Assembly (NCBI RefSeq): GCF_945269915.1
Contig: NZ_CALYOY010000001.1
Coordinates: forward strand, 78,563 to 142,562
Direction: 5' to 3'
DNA from: an uncultured Bifidobacterium sp.
Lineage (GTDB): Bacteria > Actinomycetota > Actinomycetes > Actinomycetales > Bifidobacteriaceae
DNA: 64,000 nucleotides
Shown in pieces: positions 48,914-57,535 of this stretch (position 1 is the stretch's first letter; every line of letters starts with the position of its first letter). The notes beneath the pieces are model-generated. The model saw nothing but the letters and a program-made list of their open reading frames with translations, was not told the DNA's origin and searched no databases. The position numbers and the translations under genes were made by a program.

Positions 48914-49924
48914 TCACCTTCGACCCCTCACCGGCCCCAGTGTCTTGCCGGGTACGTATTTCCCTTCGACCAAGACCTGATGAGGTTGCCCGGCCTCGTT
49001 ATCCAGGAGGTCTTTCATCAGCGAGACCGCGGACCGGGCCAGTTCACCGACCGGCTGCTCCATGGTGGTAAGCCCTAGGAGCGGAGACCTGAAAGCACCA
49101 ACCCCATCGAACCCTGTAACGGAAACCTGCTCGGGGCAGCTGACCCCGATGGCTTTGAAATGCTCCAGAATGGACAAGGCTATGGCATCATTACCGGCCA
49201 TGATTGCCGTCACACCGGACTCTATCGCCTTATCTACCTCAGAGCCGATAGAAGCCTTGGCATCGGATGGCAGGGACAGAATCGTGGTCTGGGCACCTGC
49301 GACCACCAGCTCAGTAAGGAAATTGGCCGTTCGGGCATGCAATGCCGAGGCCAACACATCAGCTGAAGCCGTCACTGCTATCTTCTGGTGCCCCTGCTCA
49401 ACCACACGCCTGGCGAGACTGCCTTCACAACGAGGGTCGATACGAACAGAGCTGAAAGAAGGCATGTCATACCCTGTTGCCAGCACAACGGTAGGCACGA
49501 ACTTGGCCGCATAGTCGGCAGTCTGCGATGAGACGCGGCCAGAGGCGATGATGATGCCCCCCACCCCATGCCCCAGTAGATTCCGCACAGCGGCCAGCTG
49601 ACTGTCCAGGCTGTCCTCACTCGAGGTCAACAACAAATCAAGACCGACACCATCGGTTTCATACTGGACACGGGAAGCCAACCCACCGTAGAATTCATTA
49701 CCCACATCGCGAATCAGTAAACCTATGGCATCACACTTGGAAGAAGCCAGGGAGGCAGCACCGAGATTGCGCACGTACCCCAGCCGATCGGCGGTTTCGA
49801 GTACCAGTCTTCTGGCTTCATCACTGACCTTAGGGTGGTCGTTCAGAGCACGCGACACCGTTGATGGCGACACTTTGGCAGCACGTGCTATGTCCGCCAT
49901 ACTCACACGGCGTTGATGCTCCAC
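48914..49924 (-). CDS. LacI family transcriptional regulator of the ABC/2H cassette
   Basis: 336 residues. The N-terminal helix-turn-helix and hinge (MADIARAAKVSPSTVSRALNDHPKVSDEARRLV) are followed by a periplasmic-binding-like effector domain with LLIRDVGNEFYGGLA, VTASADV and QVSVTGFDGVGAFR. It is 37 bases after the 2H phosphoesterase gene and on the same strand, so probably part of the operon. Its likely site is the palindrome at 54662-54675. LacI proteins usually respond to sugars or sugar-like ligands. Confidence 0.9.
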   Translation of the reverse strand: MEHQRRVSMADIARAAKVSPSTVSRALNDHPKVSDEARRLVLETADRLGYVRNLGAASLASSKCDAIGLLIRDVGNEFYGGLASRVQYETDGVGLDLLLTSSEDSLDSQLAAVRNLLGHGVGGIIIASGRVSSQTADYAAKFVPTVVLATGYDMPSFSSVRIDPRCEGSLARRVVEQGHQKIAVTASADVLASALHARTANFLTELVVAGAQTTILSLPSDAKASIGSEVDKAIESGVTAIMAGNDAIALSILEHFKAIGVSCPEQVSVTGFDGVGAFRSPLLGLTTMEQPVGELARSAVSLMKDLLDNEAGQPHQVLVEGKYVPGKTLGPVRGRR

Positions 49925-49960
49925 AACCCACCCCTTGCTCTCATCGGTATTATCCCAACA

Positions 49961-50581
49961 TCATATGCCCAAGGGCCAGCAATAGAGCCTTTCAAAGCGG
50001 AAGACGCCCTCGTCTGGACGCTGCTCTACAGCAACCAGATGGAGGGTATCCACTCGCCAGGAATGTGGCTTGCAGACCCGTTCGAGGGCCTTTCCCAGTT
50101 GGGCGTCTTCCCTTGAAGAGGTATCGTTCTGACAGTATGCAAATGTGTAATGAGGACCGAACGGTTCATCCGTCAAAGAGCTGCCAAGGCCCAACTCGGT
50201 CATGGCTCCACGAATGGCGGTAACAGCCTGATGCCATTGCCCGACTGGTGTCCCGAGCGCTTCAATTGCCGTCTCCCGTATGCAGGGACGAGCGAATTCG
50301 ACGGTGAAGGGATCCAAATCGGAACTGACCTTCTCCATACCTTCAAGCAGGTGGTTCCAGGTCATCTGATCCATGTCCTCGCGGTACAGATCCAACCGCT
50401 GCAGGGTCATATGGAGAAAGAGGGGGGGCTGTAGGGCAAGGCCCGGCCAACGACCGATCCGTGCGCCCTCCTTGCTGGTCCGGGCAATCACGGGATCGCT
50501 CGGATCGGGCAGGGCGTACAGATGCAGTGCCCCGGTCAGGCTGCGCCACTGGGTATCAGGTCGGTCAAAGAACCGCTTCAT
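49961..50581 (-). CDS. 2H phosphoesterase (2'-5' RNA ligase/cyclic phosphodiesterase superfamily)
   Basis: 206 residues with the two H-x-T-x motifs of the 2H superfamily: FLHMTLQRL (His57, Thr59) and GPHYTFAYC (His144, Thr146), correctly spaced in two halves. Members cleave 2',3'- or 1,2-cyclic phosphates or related phosphodiesters, such as tRNA splicing intermediates or ADP-ribose 1",2"-cyclic phosphate. The ATG overlaps the TGA of the ABC ATPase gene (ATGA), so it is co-translated with a transporter, which is unusual for this family. Confidence 0.85.
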   Translation of the reverse strand: MKRFFDRPDTQWRSLTGALHLYALPDPSDPVIARTSKEGARIGRWPGLALQPPLFLHMTLQRLDLYREDMDQMTWNHLLEGMEKVSSDLDPFTVEFARPCIRETAIEALGTPVGQWHQAVTAIRGAMTELGLGSSLTDEPFGPHYTFAYCQNDTSSREDAQLGKALERVCKPHSWRVDTLHLVAVEQRPDEGVFRFERLYCWPLGI

Positions 50582-51783
50582 TTACTCTGGCTACCTCCTT
50601 GGTCCGGCACGGCCCAGAGCGCCCGGGATTCAACAACACAGGAGAGATCGGTCCCCGCCGGGACGGGTACATCCGCACCAGGCGCACTACCCGTCAGCTC
50701 ACCCGCCTGGGTCCTGACCTGATAATGGACCACCTCCCCGTCAAAGGCCGAGGAAACCACAGTCCCAGGTATCTTCACACCTTCACCCTCGCTGCCTGGA
50801 CCAACGAGCAGGTTCTCGGCCCTGACGACAACCTCTATCCGGTCGCCCGGAACGAATCCAGGAACCCCACTGACTTCCATGGTCCCCAATTCGGTCTTCA
50901 ACCGATACAGGGCCGCCGGCGGCAGGTACTGGACAGCGGCTTTACAATCATTCTGGCCCTGATTCAGAACCTCCTCGACAACACCGGGGATAAAGTTGCC
51001 AGTTCCGAGGAAGGAGGCCACGAACTTATTGACCGGACGATGGTAGATCCCCCAAGGGGTTCCCACCTGTTCGACCTTCCCGGCACTCATGACCACAATC
51101 ACATCGGACATGGTCAGGGCCTCGGATTGGTCGTGGGTTACAAAGATGGCCGTTAACCCGAGCCGACGCTGCAAATCTCGAATCTCGGAACGCATCTTCA
51201 CCCTGAGCTTGGCATCCAAGTTGGAGAGCGGCTCATCAAAGAGAATGATCTTCGGCTCCATCACCAGCGCCCTGGCCAGGGCCACACGCTGCTGCTGTCC
51301 ACCGGAAAGCTGATCGGGATAGCGCTCGGCATATTGCTCTATACCCATCATGCTCAAAACACCATCAACCTTGGTTCGACGGGCTTGCTTGCCCATTCGT
51401 TTCAGCTTCAGCCCGAACTCCACGTTCCCCCGAACCGTCAGGTGTGGGAAGAGTGCATAAGACTGAAAGACCATGGACATGGGGCGCTTATCGGCGCTGA
51501 TGTCCAGAATGCTCTTCCCATCCAGAAGGATGTCTCCCTCGGTGGGCCGTTCGAATCCGGCAATCATGCGCAAGGTCGTGGTTTTGCCACAACCGGATGG
51601 CCCAAGGAGTGTGACGAAGATCCCCGGCCTGATTGTCAGATTCGTGTCATCGACGGCCCTAAAGTCCCCTTTCTTTGATGCATAGACCTTGGAGATACCC
51701 TGAAGCACCAGGGTTCCGGCCCTTTGCTCGCCCTCAGACAGCCGCGAGCCGTCTGTCTGAGCATTTGTTATTGAACTTGTCAT
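50578..51783 (-). CDS. ABC transporter ATP-binding protein (AfuC/FbpC/PotA type)
   Basis: 401 residues. Walker A GPSGCGKTT, signature LSGGQQQRVALA, Walker B IILFDEPLSNLDAKL and the switch histidine FVTHDQSEAL are all canonical. The C-terminal 130 residues form the TOBE-type regulatory domain of importers. ATGA overlaps join it to the permease gene before and the 2H gene after. Confidence 0.93.
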   Translation of the reverse strand: MTSSITNAQTDGSRLSEGEQRAGTLVLQGISKVYASKKGDFRAVDDTNLTIRPGIFVTLLGPSGCGKTTTLRMIAGFERPTEGDILLDGKSILDISADKRPMSMVFQSYALFPHLTVRGNVEFGLKLKRMGKQARRTKVDGVLSMMGIEQYAERYPDQLSGGQQQRVALARALVMEPKIILFDEPLSNLDAKLRVKMRSEIRDLQRRLGLTAIFVTHDQSEALTMSDVIVVMSAGKVEQVGTPWGIYHRPVNKFVASFLGTGNFIPGVVEEVLNQGQNDCKAAVQYLPPAALYRLKTELGTMEVSGVPGFVPGDRIEVVVRAENLLVGPGSEGEGVKIPGTVVSSAFDGEVVHYQVRTQAGELTGSAPGADVPVPAGTDLSCVVESRALWAVPDQGGSQSK

Positions 51784-53489
51784 GATATGGACCTCGTTGA
51801 ATGGTTAAGTTGACGAAGAAGAGCATTGGCAATTCCCAATACGACCAGCACCAGGACGATCAGGAGGCTGGAGTAGGCAAAGGCATTGCCGAACCGTCCC
51901 GCGTCCACCTCATCCAGAATCTGTGACGTCATGACCTTGGTCTCAGGTGTCGTGATGAAGATGATTGCCGTTATGGTCGTCATGGACTTGGTAATGCCAT
52001 AGGTTATAGCCGTGACCAGGGCCGAACTCATCAGGGGAAGGGTGACCTTGCGGACCACGGTAAGCGGGCTGGCACCCAGAGAGGTGGCTGCCTCCTCCAC
52101 CTGTGGATTGATCTGCTGCAGGGCTGAGATGAAGGCCTGCTGCCCGGTAGGATCACCCCGGGCGACAAAGACCATGATGATGGCTATGGCTCCTCCCCCG
52201 ACGGCAAGTCCACCGGCCAAGGGCGGCAGTATCTCATAGTCGAAGAGAACCGTACTGCTGGAATATGCCAGGGCGAATCCGAGACCCAACACAGTTCCGG
52301 GGATGGCTACACCCAGCATGCCCCACAAATCGAGTAGACGCCCGAACCTGGGCAGATGACGAACCACCAGCCAGCCAATGGCCAAGGCCAGCAGGGCGGC
52401 CAGGGGAGCCGCAATCAGAGTCAACATCAGTGTGGTGCCAATGGCGTCAGCACCAAGTGAGCGGACAAAGGTGAAATGGTCCCAGGTGAATGCGTTATCC
52501 ACGCCGAGGATCTTGACGAATCCACCGACCAGAAGTGTCAGGTAGACCATGGCCACCAGAAGAATCCATAGGAAGTTGAAACTGAGCATTGGAATCAGCA
52601 CCGCCTTGGACCCGACCGGCTTCAGGGAACCGGTCGGCTTGCCTGTTACAGTTACGACGGATTTCTTGTTGGCCCAATACTTCTGGATGAAGAACACGGT
52701 CAGGGCGGGAACCAGAAGAACCAAAGCCACACCGGCTGCACCGGCCACATCTCCTGAGCCTGCAACCGCAAAGTAGATCTGGCTGGCCAGAACCCGATAA
52801 TCGCCACCAATGACCAAAGGATTGGCAAGGTCGGCGATACCTTCCACGAAAAGCACCAAGAAGGAGGAAAGCATGGAGGGCAACACCATCGGGATGGTCA
52901 CCTTGACCAAGGTCTGAAATTCCGATGCACCCAGACTGGAAGCCGCCTCGAAGGTGGCCGGGTCCAGATTTTCAAACATCCCCTTGATGTTCAGATAGGC
53001 GACGGGGGTGAAGGTCATGGTCAGCACCATGACCAACCCCGGCAGACCGTATATGTTCACTTCCATGCCGAACAGACCGTTGGTGACCATGCCACGTTTG
53101 CCGAAAAGGGTGATTATGGCGGTCGCGGCCGCAAATGGCGGGGAGATGGTGGGCAATAGGGTCAGCCAGTGCACGACCTTTTTACCAGGCATCTTGACGA
53201 AGGTCTGAACATAGGCGCAGACAAAGCCCAGAATTGTGCCACAAACACCGACCAGAAGCCCCAGAACGATACTGTGCACGAAGGTTTCGCCATGATTGGC
53301 AAAGGCACCAGCCATGGCAGCGCGGCCGGTGGCCCCCAGGGCAGCTGTCAGCAATCTGATGACCGGGATACCCAGAATCAGAACCAGGACCGCCAGGACA
53401 CATGCCAGGATGACCCAGACCGAAGCACTTTCCCTGGGCCTTCTACTACGCTTATGCCTGCTTTTTGCAGGTACGCTCACCGGCGTCAT
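51780..53489 (-). CDS. ABC transporter permease, fused double-domain (AfuB/FbpB type)
   Basis: 569 residues with about twelve spans in two homologous halves, each with the cytoplasmic EAA-type loop (FEAASSLGASEFQTLVKVTIP in the first; VEEAATSLGASPLTVVRKVTLP in the second). This fused layout is typical of iron(III) and phosphorylated-sugar importers. Start overlaps the binding-protein stop as TAATG. Confidence 0.92.
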   Translation of the reverse strand: MTPVSVPAKSRHKRSRRPRESASVWVILACVLAVLVLILGIPVIRLLTAALGATGRAAMAGAFANHGETFVHSIVLGLLVGVCGTILGFVCAYVQTFVKMPGKKVVHWLTLLPTISPPFAAATAIITLFGKRGMVTNGLFGMEVNIYGLPGLVMVLTMTFTPVAYLNIKGMFENLDPATFEAASSLGASEFQTLVKVTIPMVLPSMLSSFLVLFVEGIADLANPLVIGGDYRVLASQIYFAVAGSGDVAGAAGVALVLLVPALTVFFIQKYWANKKSVVTVTGKPTGSLKPVGSKAVLIPMLSFNFLWILLVAMVYLTLLVGGFVKILGVDNAFTWDHFTFVRSLGADAIGTTLMLTLIAAPLAALLALAIGWLVVRHLPRFGRLLDLWGMLGVAIPGTVLGLGFALAYSSSTVLFDYEILPPLAGGLAVGGGAIAIIMVFVARGDPTGQQAFISALQQINPQVEEAATSLGASPLTVVRKVTLPLMSSALVTAITYGITKSMTTITAIIFITTPETKVMTSQILDEVDAGRFGNAFAYSSLLIVLVLVVLGIANALLRQLNHSTRSIS

Positions 53490-54538
53490 TACTTGGCGTC
53501 CTTGGAGGATGCGACATCATTCTCGAAGGACTTGATGAAAGCGTCGCGGGCATCTGCAGCCTTACGCACATCCCAGTTCACCTTCTTGACCTTGTCCTGC
53601 CTGGACACATCCTTACCGACCTTCGCCTTGGGATTGGTCGGAGCAGCGAATGAAGGCACGTCGGCATAGAGGTTTTGTGCGTCCGTGGACATGAGCCAAT
53701 CAGCAAAGGCATGAGCACTCCCCTTATTACGTGCGTTCTTCAGGACTGAAAGGGCTCCAACCTCGTAGCCGGTCCCCTCTGCGGGGTAGGTGGTCTTCAA
53801 ATCCGAGTATCCGGCCTTGATGGCCTTCTGGCAGTCGGAATCAAGCGCTATTGCCACAGTCACCTCGCCTCGTCCGGCCTGCTCGGTCCCGGTGGCTGCG
53901 GACTTGGAGTACTGCATGACATTCCCGTTGAGCTGCTTGAAGTAATCGATGGCCGCTTGTTGATTGCCCCCATGGAGGAGCGCCTGGGTGTACATGGCCA
54001 TATATCCCACACCAGCCGTGGCCGGATGGGGCATGGCTACGCTGCTCTTCAGATTGGAAGTCAGAAGTTCATTCCAGGAAGTGGGAGCTTTGACGTTCTT
54101 CTTCTTCAACTCGGATGTGTTGGAACAGAAAGCAATCGAATCCGTGTAGAAACCGGTCCAAGATCCCTTTGAATCCTTGTACTCCTGCTGGAGGGAGTTC
54201 GTGTTCTTGGGTACGTAATGCTCGACCCAGTCCTTGTCATCGGCGAGCAAGTGGTTTTCGGCCTGTCCTCCTGCCCAGACATCGAATTCTCCCGGATTTG
54301 TCGCCAATCTGGCCAGGACTTCACCCGCACCGAGACGCACATAGGTGGTCTTTATACCGCTCGACTTGGCAAAGGCCTTCGTGATCGTCTGACAGAAATC
54401 TTCCTGCTGAGAGCAGGCAATAGATACGCTTCCACTCTTCTTGGAGCTGTCCACCTTGCCACATGCAGACATAGCCGCAAGAGTCACAATTGAGAGAGTT
54501 GCTGCAACTACAGCTGCCCCGTGTATTTTCGTACTCAT
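53489..54538 (-). CDS. ABC transporter substrate-binding lipoprotein (AfuA/FbpA-like)
   Basis: About 349 residues. The signal peptide ends in the lipobox LAAMSACG, so the protein is lipid-anchored. The mature part is a class II binding protein: VSIACSQQEDFCQTITKAF, EFDVWAGGQAENHLLA, PHPATAGVGYMAMYTQALL, and GYEVGALSVLKNARN. This is the family that binds Fe3+, hexose phosphates (AfuA) or 2-aminoethylphosphonate. The absence of the paired tyrosines used for Fe3+ near the C-terminus argues for a phosphate-containing ligand, but this is judgement by eye. GGAGGG lies eight bases before ATG 54538. First gene of the operon. Confidence 0.9.
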   Translation of the reverse strand: MSTKIHGAAVVAATLSIVTLAAMSACGKVDSSKKSGSVSIACSQQEDFCQTITKAFAKSSGIKTTYVRLGAGEVLARLATNPGEFDVWAGGQAENHLLADDKDWVEHYVPKNTNSLQQEYKDSKGSWTGFYTDSIAFCSNTSELKKKNVKAPTSWNELLTSNLKSSVAMPHPATAGVGYMAMYTQALLHGGNQQAAIDYFKQLNGNVMQYSKSAATGTEQAGRGEVTVAIALDSDCQKAIKAGYSDLKTTYPAEGTGYEVGALSVLKNARNKGSAHAFADWLMSTDAQNLYADVPSFAAPTNPKAKVGKDVSRQDKVKKVNWDVRKAADARDAFIKSFENDVASSKDAK

Positions 54539-54610
54539 CTTTGAGCCCTCCATCTAGCTTCCTATCCATGCATTCACACCGATCACTGTGTGGTTGCGTT
54601 TTCATTACAG

Positions 54611-54639
54611 AGGATAGAGACAGAACCGCTGATTGTCAA
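54611..54639 (-). promoter_or_regulatory. Promoter of the ABC/2H operon
   Basis: On the minus strand a perfect TTGACA (54634-54639) and TATCCT (54611-54616) are 17 bases apart. Start predicted near 54604, giving a leader of about 65 bases. Confidence 0.78.
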
Positions 54640-54661
54640 ACAATACTGGAATTCGTAGAAA

Positions 54662-54675
54662 TGAAAGCGCATTCA
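54662..54675. promoter_or_regulatory. LacI-type operator upstream of the ABC/2H operon
   Basis: TGAAAGCGCATTCA is a 14-bp palindrome with the central CG typical of LacI-family sites; only one symmetric pair is mismatched. It lies about 22 bases upstream of the -35. Confidence 0.68.
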
Positions 54676-54991
54676 CTCTAGATCGCTTTGCCCATAAAAC
54701 AGCTTGGTATAGAGAGTAACCAAGCTTGTGCGTAGCCATCAACCAGGTATGAAACGAGTCAATCAACAAAACGGAACCGACGAACCCACAACGACTGGGA
54801 TAGAGCCTTAGGATCCAGGTAATCCTTCATCTCCCTCAGCTGGGACTGCACGATATCATGGATTTCAACGAAGGCAACTCGCCAGCGTAGGCGGTGGTCA
54901 AATGATATATGCGGATAGCGGGACCACCGATCCCTGATATGAAAACAGGCAGTTCCCCACCTGGAGAAGTAGCCAGGCAGGTTTTGTCGGA

Positions 54992-56337
54992 TCAGAAGGT
55001 GTCTAGCAGACGATCGATGTCTTCGAAGTGCTTGACTTCGGGGTGCCAGACCGGCTTGCCACGGACGATGACCAGCTTTGGACCAGCCAGAGTGCGCAGA
55101 TCCTTAGCGGGGTCTGCCTCCAGAACAATCAGATCGGCGTCCTTGCCTGGCACGACAGAGCCTGTCACATCGTCGAAGCCCAGGTTCCGCGCATTGACCT
55201 GCGTGGCCGCATGGAAGGCCTGGGCGCGGGTAAATCCTGCATACTTCACCATGTAGTCCATCTCGCGCCAGGTGCCATACTGAGGCACGAAAATCATGCC
55301 CGTGTCGGTGCCGACACCCATAGAGATGCCATTTCGCGGCCCTGCCTGGCTCCCTGAACCATCCCGTCAACGACCAATTCGGAATTACTGCGAACGATAT
55401 CGCTGACACCCAGCTCCTCCTGGCTCAGCTTGACCAGGGGCAGACCGGCACACAGAGTGGGATCCAGTGCGGAGAAACCACGCAGCGAGCGCGGATTGTC
55501 AAGGAAGAGACCGATGATTTCCTCATCCATGACGCTGCCTTGCTCGATGGTGTCCACACCCGCTTTCAGGGCGGCCTTGACCCCCTCGGGGCTCTGGGCA
55601 TGGGCAGCGACCAGCACACCAAACTCATGGGCTTCGTCACAGACAGCGGCCATTTCATCCTGGGTCATCTGGGGAGTACCAGCTTCACCAACCTTGGTGG
55701 CATCGGTCACGCCGCCGGTTGCTGCCACCTTGATGACATTGACGCCGTGGTCCAGGTTCTCCCTGGTCCTCCGCTTCGCCTCTTCAGGAGAGGTGCAGGA
55801 GAGAGCGATGAGGGGATCACCATGCCCACCAGGAATGGCCAGAAGAGGACCGGCGGCCAGAATACGTGGCCCGGTCACTTCGTCGGCATCGATTTTGTCA
55901 CGCAGACGGACCGCTTCATAACCTACATCGCCCAAGGTGCGGATCGTGGTGACCCCCGAGTTGAGCAGGGCCGAGACATTGGACTTGATTCGGGAATCCA
56001 TCAGCATCCGCCCGACCGGACCATGCATGACCTTCATGGCCGCATCAACCACACGAGGTGAAATATCACCTCCGCCAGACAGGGGCCGACCGTCGGCAAA
56101 GAGGTGGGTGTGGGCCATTGATCAGACCAGGAGCAACGAACTTGCCCGTGGTATCAATCCGGTGGTACCCAGAAGGCACAGAAGCCAGCGCTGTGGGGCA
56201 GACCTGCTCGATGCGCCCATCCGCCGAAACCAGAATGGACATGTCGACCTCAACGGTGCCTATTTCATCGCCCGTCACGATGCTTGCATGCTCCAATACA
56301 AACGGCTCGCGGTCTTTCCTGCCCCGAAGACGCCCAT
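54992..56337 (-). pseudogene. Frameshifted paralogue of the amidohydrolase gene
   Basis: Full-length copy of the 41101-42447 gene, 1,346 bases against 1,347, start to stop. Three single-base indels break it: a missing G just after the ATG at 56337, an extra G at about 56113 (INAHTHLF region becomes INGPHP), and a missing A at about 55334 within ARENGISMG. Net change is minus one, exactly the length difference. The metal histidine in TIEHGS is also replaced (TIEQGS), so decay is real and not only a sequencing matter. An internal frame (55294-56118) stays open for 274 codons. Its promoter (TTGAAG-N18-TAGTAT, 56396-56425) matches that of the intact copy. Confidence 0.88.
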
Positions 56338-56742
56338 GGTCTTACCTGCTTTCTGTTTCTCCAATGGACCAGATCAAGGAATCGGTATACAGTCCATACT
56401 ATCCGCGGTACGGCTGACCCTTCAAGAAGGGTCCATAATGCATCTGGCGGAAAAGAGAACCCTGAACAGATCCAGGTGCCCTCGGCATCGCAGACAATCA
56501 GGACCACGACCGGGGCCCGGAACTCGTCCCGCCGTGAGCCAGCCGTATCGGGAACGGAAAGTACGGAGCGGATGATACGCGGCACCAGATCACGGACAGG
56601 GTTCAGTCCGGAACCGGTCGGTCCATCCAGCACAGCACGGATTCGAGCATGATTTTTTCTTCAGACCTTCCGGCACTCAAGCTTCAGACAGCCCGGAAAA
56701 GAATGGCAACGACTCCCGACAATTCTCTTTCCACCGGGAAAA
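56338..56742. other. Gene-free stretch between the pseudogene and the ECF genes
   Basis: 56396-56425 contains the promoter-like remnant upstream of the amidohydrolase pseudogene. Beyond about 56450 I see no gene, RNA or clear terminator, though this is the 3' flank of the ECF operon. Confidence 0.5.
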
Positions 56743-57534
56743 TCACATGGCTCTGAGAAGCTCCTCATCGGTCAGGACCCCCCGAATCCCATAGGAACGG
56801 GCAAGCTGAGCGATGTAGGGGCGCTTCAGATGCGCCTCTTCCAAGACCTCGTCGTTTTCAAAGATCTCTGCAATCGGAGCGTCCATCAGCACGTGCTTCT
56901 TGGCCATGACAATTCCCCTGGAAAATTCCTTGGTTACGAATTCCATATCGTGGGTAATGGTGATGACCGTCTTGCCACTGGCCATTACTCCTTGAATGAT
57001 ATCCGCAAGCAGACGGGTCGAGGGCGCATCCTGCCCTGCCGTGGGTTCGTCAAGGATCAGAACTTTGGGATCCATGACCAGAGCAGATGCGATGGTGACA
57101 AACTTCCGCCGAGAGAAAGGAAGGTCATACGGGTGCGTTTCCATCTCATCTTCAAGTCCGCACAAACGCGCCGCGGCAGCAACCTTGGCCTTGACCGCAC
57201 TCTTCTCGACCTTCTTCTTCACCAAGCCGTAAGCGATTTCCTTCCCGATGGTGTCTTGGAAGATCTGATCGTCGGGATTCTGGAAGACATAACCGACCTT
57301 GGCCGCCACCTGTGAAGTCCTCTGCTGCTTCGTTGTTACGCCATCGACCAGCACCTGGCCCCTGCTGGGCTTCAGCAGACCGTTCATCAGCTTGACGACT
57401 GTGGTCTTGCCCGCACCGTTCTGGCCGATGATGGCTACAGCCTCACCCATCTCGAACCGCATGGAGACATGGTGCAAGGCCTCAAAACCGTTGGAATACG
57501 AGAAGTCAACATCGCACAATTCCAGATATGCCAC
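56743..57534 (-). CDS. ECF transporter ATPase, second subunit
   Basis: 263 residues. Walker A IGQNGAGKTTV, Q-loop VFQNPDDQIF, Walker B VLILDEPTAGQD and the switch histidine ITITHDMEFV. The signature region reads DLPFSRRKFVTIAS instead of the canonical SGGQ form, a variant seen in the second ATPase of some ECF transporters. Two bases separate it from the first ATPase gene. Last gene of the operon. Confidence 0.9.
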   Translation of the reverse strand: MAYLELCDVDFSYSNGFEALHHVSMRFEMGEAVAIIGQNGAGKTTVVKLMNGLLKPSRGQVLVDGVTTKQQRTSQVAAKVGYVFQNPDDQIFQDTIGKEIAYGLVKKKVEKSAVKAKVAAAARLCGLEDEMETHPYDLPFSRRKFVTIASALVMDPKVLILDEPTAGQDAPSTRLLADIIQGVMASGKTVITITHDMEFVTKEFSRGIVMAKKHVLMDAPIAEIFENDEVLEEAHLKRPYIAQLARSYGIRGVLTDEELLRAM

Positions 57535-57535
57535 T

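Larger units (their letters stand above)
54539..54991. other. Control region of the ABC/2H operon plus gene-free stretch
   Basis: 54611-54639 holds the operon promoter and 54662-54675 the LacI-type operator. From 54759 to 54990 the minus strand has an open frame of about 77 codons without a start; I do not recognise the peptide and treat it as possible coding debris. Confidence 0.5.

Noticed and set aside
55294..56118. A 274-codon frame as an independent short amidohydrolase
   Set aside because: It is the middle of a frameshifted full-length paralogue and lacks the first metal-binding strand and the C-terminal aspartate region.
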